From Pseudomonas nitroreducens TX1 (lineage in GTDB: Bacteria; Pseudomonadota; Gammaproteobacteria; Pseudomonadales; Pseudomonadaceae): 45,518 nucleotides of DNA. Positions 41,004-45,518 of the stretch are shown piece by piece. The notes beneath the pieces are model-generated. The model did not search any database, had not been told where the DNA came from, and saw only the letters and a list, made by a program, of their open reading frames with translations. The stretch covers positions 1 through 45,518 of the forward strand of contig NZ_AMZB01000083.1 of NCBI RefSeq assembly GCF_000313755.1, in the 5' to 3' direction. Each line of letters begins with the position of its first letter. The stretch's first letter is position 1. Made by a program: the position numbers and the translations under genes.

Positions 41004-41070
41004 AGGAGCGAGCTTGCTCGCGAACAAACCCCGCTGCGGGGCTGGGGTTCGCGAGCAAGCTCGCTCCTAC
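41004..41070. repeat. REP pair, GTAGGAGCGAGC family
   Basis: Left copy 41004-41025 and inverted right copy 41047-41070, between the amidotransferase-like gene and the end of patD. Confidence 0.92.
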
Positions 41071-41091
41071 AGGTAATGCACGTCCGTGCGC

Positions 41092-42516
41092 TCAGTGCTT
41101 GAACATGATGTGCCGCGCCACGGTGTAGTCCTCCAGGCCGTACATGGACAGGTCCTTGCCGTAGCCGGACTGCTTGAAGCCGCCATGGGGCATCTCGCTG
41201 CACAGCATGAAGTGGGTGTTTACCCAGGTGCAGCCGTATTGCAGGCGCGCCGCCACCCGTGAGGCGCGGCCGACATCCCGGGTCCACACCGACGAGGCAA
41301 GGCCATAGTCGGAGTCGTTTGCCCAGCGCACCGCCTCGTCGGCATCGCTGAATGGCGTCACCGACACCACCGGGCCGAACACTTCGCGGCGGACGATCTC
41401 GTCATCCTGCTGGGCGTTGGCCACCACGGTGGGTTCGTAGAAGAAGCCGTTGCCGCTGACCACCTTGCCGCCGGTGGCGATCTGGATGTGCGGGCTGGCC
41501 TTGGCGCGCTCGACGAATCCGGACACGCGGTCGCGCTGGGCGGCGGTGATCAGCGGGCCGAGTTCGGTGTCGGGGTCGTCCTGCAGACCCGTCTTGAGGC
41601 TCGAAACCGCGCTGGCGAGGTCGGCGACGAAGTTGTCGTAGATTTTCTTGCCGGCATAGATGCGACAGGCCGCGGTGCAGTCCTGCCCGGCGTTGTAGAA
41701 GCCGAAGGTACGGATACCGGCGATCACATCTTCCAGGTCGGCGTCGTCGAAGACGATCACCGGAGCCTTGCCGCCCAACTCCATATGCAGGCGCTTCACG
41801 CTTTCGGCGGCGCTCTTGATGATGGCCTTGCCGGTGCCTATGGAGCCGGTCAGCGAGACCATGCGCACCAGATCGTGGCTCACCAGCGGCGCACCTACGC
41901 TCGGGCCGCGGCCGCACACCAGGTTGACCACGCCGGCGGGGAACAGCTCGGCAATGAATTCGGCCACCCGCAGGGCCGTGAGCGGCGTCTGCTCGGAAGG
42001 TTTGAGCACCACGCAGTTCCCGGCGGCCAGAGCGGGGCCGAGTTTCCATGCGGCCATCATCAGCGGGTAGTTCCACGGCGCTATGGAGGCGACAACGCCC
42101 ACCGGGTCGCGGCGGATCATCGAGGTGAAGCCGGGCAGGTACTCGCCAGCGGCGGAACCGGGCAGCACACGACAGGCGCCGGCGAAGAAGCGGAACACGT
42201 CGGCGATGGCCGGGATCTCATCGTTCAACGCGGCAGCATAAGGTTTGCCACAGTTGTCCGACTCCAGCCGGGCCAGCTCCTCGCCGTGTTCCTCGATGCG
42301 GTCGGCCAGGCGCAGCAGGAGCAGGGCGCGGTCTTTCGGCGCGGTCTGCGACCAGCCGTCGAAGGCCGCATCGGCGGCGCGCACAGCGCTGTCCACCTGG
42401 GCTTCGCTGGCTTCGGCGACCTGGCCGAGCACTTCGCCGGTGGCGGGGTTGAGGATGTCCAGCTTTGCGCCTTCGCCGGCGACGAACTGGCCGTTGATCA
42501 GGAGTTTGGTTTGCAT
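41092..42516 (-). CDS. patD: Gamma-aminobutyraldehyde dehydrogenase (PatD/YdcW)
   Basis: NAD-dependent aldehyde dehydrogenase of 474 residues, the same length as E. coli PatD (YdcW), which oxidises 4-aminobutanal to GABA in putrescine breakdown. Active-site residues are N149 (APWNYP), E246 (MELGGKAP) and C280 ([11 protein letters not shown]); the last motif is typical of this subfamily. Start at 42516 follows AGGAG. Its position downstream of ydcTUV genes copies the E. coli ydcSTUVW order and supports the assignment. A BIME-like repeat sits between it and the permease gene. Confidence 0.92.
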   Translation of the reverse strand: MQTKLLINGQFVAGEGAKLDILNPATGEVLGQVAEASEAQVDSAVRAADAAFDGWSQTAPKDRALLLLRLADRIEEHGEELARLESDNCGKPYAAALNDEIPAIADVFRFFAGACRVLPGSAAGEYLPGFTSMIRRDPVGVVASIAPWNYPLMMAAWKLGPALAAGNCVVLKPSEQTPLTALRVAEFIAELFPAGVVNLVCGRGPSVGAPLVSHDLVRMVSLTGSIGTGKAIIKSAAESVKRLHMELGGKAPVIVFDDADLEDVIAGIRTFGFYNAGQDCTAACRIYAGKKIYDNFVADLASAVSSLKTGLQDDPDTELGPLITAAQRDRVSGFVERAKASPHIQIATGGKVVSGNGFFYEPTVVANAQQDDEIVRREVFGPVVSVTPFSDADEAVRWANDSDYGLASSVWTRDVGRASRVAARLQYGCTWVNTHFMLCSEMPHGGFKQSGYGKDLSMYGLEDYTVARHIMFKH

Positions 42517-42543
42517 TTCGGGCTCCTTTTCTTGAGTGGGTTT

Positions 42544-42659
42544 CCCTCTCCCCAGCCCTCTCCCTGAAGAGAAAGGGAGTTGTCCGTGCCGGCTGAAACC
42601 GTGGTTTCCTCCTGCGCGGACAACTCCCTCTCCCTTCAGGGGGAGGGCTAGGGAGGGGG
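42544..42659. repeat. BIME-like nested palindrome, copy 4
   Basis: CCCTCTCCCC...CCCTGAAGAGAAAGGG at left and CCCTCTCCCTTCAGGGGGAGGG at right, with inner GTCCGTGCCGGCTGAAACC and GGTTTCCTCC-TGCGCGGAC arms. It lies between ydcV and patD. Confidence 0.85.
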
Positions 42660-42673
42660 CGCATGGCACACGG

Positions 42674-43495
42674 TCATTTCCCGCTCCCCGCCACATCACT
42701 GGTCCCGCGCGTCAGGTAGTACGCGCCGAGGATCGGCAGCATGGTGGCGAGCATCACCAGCATCGCCACCACGTTGGTGACCGGCACGTCGCGCGGGCGG
42801 CTCAACTGGTTGAGCAACCACAGCGGCAGGGTGCGCTCGTGGCCGGCGGTGAAGGTGGTGACGATGATCTCGTCGAACGACAGGGCGAAGGCCAGCATGC
42901 CGCCGGCCAGCAGCGCCGTGGCGATGTTCGGCAGGATGATGTAGCGGAAGGTCTGCCAGCCGTCGGCGCCCAGGTCCATGCTCGCCTCGATCAGGCTGAA
43001 GGACGTGCGGCGGAAGCGCGCGATGACGTTGTTGTAGACGATCACCACGCAGAAGGTGGCGTGGCCGATGACGATGGTCAGGAAACCTGGCTCGATCCCC
43101 AGCGTCTTGAATGCCGAGAGCAGGGCGATACCGGTGATGATGCCAGGCAGGGCGATGGGCAGGATCAGCATCAGCGAGATGCTTTCCTTGCCGAAGAAGT
43201 CGCGGCGGTACAGCGCGCCGGCGGCCAGGGTGCCGAGGACCATGGCGATCAGCGTGGCCACGCAGGCGATCTTCACCGACAGCCAGATGGCGTCGAGCAC
43301 GTCGCCGCGCCCGAAGGCGATGCTGAACCACTTCAGGGTGAAGCCCTGCAGTGGGAAGCTATAGGCCGACTCCTCGGTGTTGAAGGCGTACAGCAGGATC
43401 ACCAGGATCGGGAAATGCAGGAACACCAGCCCGCCCCAGGCCGCCAGGCGCAGGAGCCAGGAGGGGCGGTCGGTGGATCGGGCGTCAGAGCGCAT
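42674..43495 (-). CDS. ydcV: ABC transporter permease, polyamine type (YdcV)
   Basis: Inner-membrane permease of 273 residues with six membrane segments, of the PotC/PotI type. The cytoplasmic EAA loop reads [22 protein letters not shown] (about 176-197), which contacts the ATPase. It overlaps the upstream permease gene by 11 nt. By order it equals YdcV of the ydcSTUV transporter for putrescine/GABA-like substrates; the ligand is set by the binding protein, which is not in this window. Confidence 0.9.
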   Translation of the reverse strand: MRSDARSTDRPSWLLRLAAWGGLVFLHFPILVILLYAFNTEESAYSFPLQGFTLKWFSIAFGRGDVLDAIWLSVKIACVATLIAMVLGTLAAGALYRRDFFGKESISLMLILPIALPGIITGIALLSAFKTLGIEPGFLTIVIGHATFCVVIVYNNVIARFRRTSFSLIEASMDLGADGWQTFRYIILPNIATALLAGGMLAFALSFDEIIVTTFTAGHERTLPLWLLNQLSRPRDVPVTNVVAMLVMLATMLPILGAYYLTRGTSDVAGSGK

Positions 43496-44396
43496 CGAAG
43501 GCCCCCAGTCGCTTGGCGATGGACAGGTAGACGGCGATCAGCACGATGGGCACCAGGGTGAAGGCCGCCGCCAGGGGCATGTTGCCGATCGCGCCCTGTT
43601 GCACGTAGACCATGGTGCCGATGAACAGCCCACTGGGGCCCACCAGTTGAGGAATGATGAAGTCGCCCAGGGTCAGGCTGAAGGTGAAGATCGAGCCGGC
43701 CACCACGCCGGGGAAGGCGAGTGGTAGCACCACCTGGAAGAACGTCTGCCGCGGGTGCGCGCCGAGGTCCGCCGAGGCCTGCAGCAGCGACGGCGGCAGG
43801 CGCTCCAGGGAGGCCTGGATCGGCAGGATCATGAACGGCAGCCAGATGTAGGTGAACACCCAGAAACGCCCGATGTGCGAGGTGGACAGGGTGTTGCCGC
43901 CCACGCCGGGCACGTCCAGCAGCAGGCCCAGCGCGCCGAGCAGGTGCAGGCGCTCGATCACCCAGTAGAGGATGCCGCCCTTGGCCAGGATCACCGTCCA
44001 GGCGTAGGCCTTGACGATGTAGCTGGCCCACATCGGCAGCATCACCGCGATGTAGAAGAAGGCCTTCTCCTTGGGCCCGGCATAGCGCGCCATGTAGTAG
44101 GCGATGGGGAAGGCAAGGATGGCGCTGGCCACCGACACGGCAATCGCCATGCTGAAGGTGCGCAGGACGATGTCGTAGTTGGCCGGGTTGAACAGCGCCT
44201 GGTAGTTGGCCAGGGTCAGCTCCGGCGTCACCGCCATGGTGAAGTCGTCGAAGGTGTAGAAGCTCTGCCAGAGCAGGGCGAACAGCGAGCCGATGTAGAT
44301 CACCCCGAACCACAGCAGCGGCGGTATCAGCAGCATCAGCAGGTACAGCGTGCTGCGTCGGTAGAGGAAGCTGGAGATGCCGCGCATCGGGCTCAT
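43485..44396 (-). CDS. ydcU: ABC transporter permease, polyamine type (YdcU)
   Basis: Partner inner-membrane permease of 303 residues (PotB/PotH type) with six main membrane segments. The EAA loop is seen as [25 protein letters not shown] (about 207-231). The start overlaps the end of the ATPase gene by 4 nt (ATGA), showing tight coupling. ATG three codons further is an alternative start. It forms the membrane pore together with YdcV. Confidence 0.9.
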   Translation of the reverse strand: MSPMRGISSFLYRRSTLYLLMLLIPPLLWFGVIYIGSLFALLWQSFYTFDDFTMAVTPELTLANYQALFNPANYDIVLRTFSMAIAVSVASAILAFPIAYYMARYAGPKEKAFFYIAVMLPMWASYIVKAYAWTVILAKGGILYWVIERLHLLGALGLLLDVPGVGGNTLSTSHIGRFWVFTYIWLPFMILPIQASLERLPPSLLQASADLGAHPRQTFFQVVLPLAFPGVVAGSIFTFSLTLGDFIIPQLVGPSGLFIGTMVYVQQGAIGNMPLAAAFTLVPIVLIAVYLSIAKRLGAFDAL

Positions 44397-45412
44397 GGCG
44401 CCGGTTCCTCCAGCAACGGCACCAGCGCGCTGCGTGCCCAGCAGGCGGTGACCGGCTCGCCCGGTTGCGGCCGGCGTTCCTCGCGTTCGCCGTTGGGCAG
44501 CGCGGCGACCAGGCGGCCGCCGTTGTCCAGTTCGATCTCGTAGCGGCTGCTGGCGCCCATGTACTGCACGTCGAACAGGGTGCCGCTGACTTCCAGTTCG
44601 CCCTCGCCGGCACGGCCGAAGCGCACGTGTTCGGGGCGCAGCGAGTGCGGCCGGGCCTCGCCTAGCAGGCGCTGGGCCAGGTCCCCGCGCAGCACGTTGG
44701 CGGTGCCGACGAACTCGGCGACGAAGCGCGTGGCTGGCTTCATGTAGAGGTTGCGCGGGGTGTCGACCTGCTCGATGCGGCCCTTGTTGAACACCGCCAC
44801 GCGGTCGGACATGGACAGTGCCTCGCCCTGGTCGTGGGTGACGAAGATGAAGGTGATGCCCAGCTGGCGCTGCAGCTTCTTCAGTTCCACCTGCATCTGC
44901 TCGCGCAGCTTCAGGTCCAGGGCGCCGAGGGGTTCGTCCAGCAGCAGCACGCGCGGGCGATTGACCAGCGCGCGGGCCAGGGCCACGCGCTGGCGCTGGC
45001 CGCCGGAGAGCTGCGCCGGCTTGCGCTTGCCGTATCCGGCCAGGGCGACCATGCCCAGGGCCTCTTCCGCGCGGTGGTAGCGTTCGGCCTTGGCCACGCC
45101 TTTTACCTTCAGTCCGTAGGCGACGTTGTCCAGCACGTTCATGTGCGGGAACAGCGCGTAGTCCTGGAACACCGTGTTGACGTCGCGCTCGTAGGGCGGC
45201 AGGCCAGCCGCCTCGGCGCCATGGATGCGGATGGAGCCGGAGGTGGGCTGCTCGAAGCCGGCGATCAGGCGCAGGCAGGTGGTCTTGCCTGAGCCGGACG
45301 GGCCGAGCATGGAGAAGAACTCGCCGTCACGGATCTCGATGGACACCGCATCGACGGCGCGCACCTCGCCGTAGTGACGGCTGACGTCGGTGAACTGGAC
45401 GGCTGTGGTCAT
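44393..45412 (-). CDS. ydcT: ABC transporter ATPase, polyamine type (YdcT/PotA)
   Basis: Cytoplasmic ATPase subunit of 339 residues. Walker A GPSGSGKT (37-44), signature LSGGQRQR (135-142), Walker B VLLLDEP (155-161) and the switch histidine in FVTHDQGEAL are all present. The C-terminal TOBE-type domain (about 240-335) is usual in spermidine/putrescine importers. It is the first gene of the visible operon ydcTUV-patD. The periplasmic binding protein (YdcS) would be expected upstream beyond 45518. Confidence 0.93.
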   Translation of the reverse strand: MTTAVQFTDVSRHYGEVRAVDAVSIEIRDGEFFSMLGPSGSGKTTCLRLIAGFEQPTSGSIRIHGAEAAGLPPYERDVNTVFQDYALFPHMNVLDNVAYGLKVKGVAKAERYHRAEEALGMVALAGYGKRKPAQLSGGQRQRVALARALVNRPRVLLLDEPLGALDLKLREQMQVELKKLQRQLGITFIFVTHDQGEALSMSDRVAVFNKGRIEQVDTPRNLYMKPATRFVAEFVGTANVLRGDLAQRLLGEARPHSLRPEHVRFGRAGEGELEVSGTLFDVQYMGASSRYEIELDNGGRLVAALPNGEREERRPQPGEPVTACWARSALVPLLEEPAP

Positions 45413-45494
45413 GCTGCTGGCTACCTGAAGGGCGGGGCTGCATCAGAAAAGGTAGCGCATGGGGGGAAGGGCGCTCGGGAAGGACATGCCCTTG

Positions 45495-45518
45495 GTAGGA
45501 GCGAGCTTGCTCGCGAAC
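45495..45518. repeat. REP half, GTAGGAGCGAGC family, at window edge
   Basis: One copy of the same REP as at 13439; a partner may lie beyond the window. The 106 nt upstream of ydcT hold no other visible signal. Confidence 0.88.

Overview
This window looks like a chromosomal piece of a high-GC Pseudomonas of the P. aeruginosa lineage. The reasons are its codon usage, the dispersed REP repeats, and a gene order that, from memory, matches the P. aeruginosa block PA1673-PA1689 (hemerythrin, folE, Smr protein, isochorismatase-like hydrolase, prmB, aroC, MFS transporter, mtnBDC, alkA, speE, LTA-synthase-like sulfatase). Several flanking or inserted genes (chaperone-usher fimbria, BVMO operon, ydcTUV-patD) make it look like a relative rather than P. 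aeruginosa itself. I cannot name the species. No rRNA, tRNA, CRISPR array, phage or intact insertion sequence was seen.

Layout. 1-330: a 131-bp tandem repeat built on a palindromic REP. 479-1375: a bile-acid/sodium symporter-family carrier. 1555-6949: a four-gene chaperone-usher fimbrial operon (pilin, chaperone, usher, two-domain adhesin). 7064-10091: on the minus strand, a RecF-like ATPase, a BenE-type transporter and a LysE-type exporter. 10436-13369: a small membrane protein, then a MarR regulator divergent from an aminotransferase-GST pair. 13725-19613: bacteriohemerythrin with an Anr-type site, a tandem-cache periplasmic protein, folE, an HxlR/CMD-family divergent pair with two identical operators, an Smr-domain protein, an isochorismatase-fold hydrolase and prmB. 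19980-26735: a tail-anchored GNAT-like protein, an exported hydrolase, aroC, then MFS transporter-mtnB-mtnD-mtnC of the methionine salvage pathway. 27229-31417: a DHFR/RibD-like protein divergent from a TetR regulator, two O6-alkylguanine-DNA alkyltransferases, alkA and speE. 31740-34901: a membrane sulfatase of the LTA-synthase family and a TauE/SafE exporter. 34919-39255: an AraC-type regulator divergent from a Baeyer-Villiger monooxygenase-esterase-SDR operon. 39712-40968: an RraB-like protein and a glutamine-amidotransferase-like protein. 41092-45412: the ydcTUV-patD putrescine/GABA-type transport and gamma-aminobutyraldehyde oxidation operon on the minus strand, whose binding-protein gene would lie just beyond the right edge.

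How the genes work together. The fimbrial genes form a self-sufficient adhesive-fibre assembly system. mtnB, mtnD and mtnC perform consecutive late steps of methionine salvage, and speE generates the methylthioadenosine that feeds that pathway. The ydc-patD genes handle polyamine breakdown. The BVMO, esterase and SDR can form an alcohol-ketone-ester-acid route. alkA and two alkyltransferases form an alkylation-repair cluster.

The clearest non-coding signals are regulatory. Four regulator genes each have a readable candidate operator in their divergent intergenic region: MarR, HxlR, TetR and AraC. The hemerythrin gene has an Anr-like box at class II spacing. A shared RcsB-box-like element lies upstream of the pilin and usher genes. 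At least three families of REP palindromes are scattered between genes, two of them inside operons. I did not find convincing evidence of an entirely new multi-gene system. The best leads are the repeat elements, the paired operators and the regulated BVMO operon.
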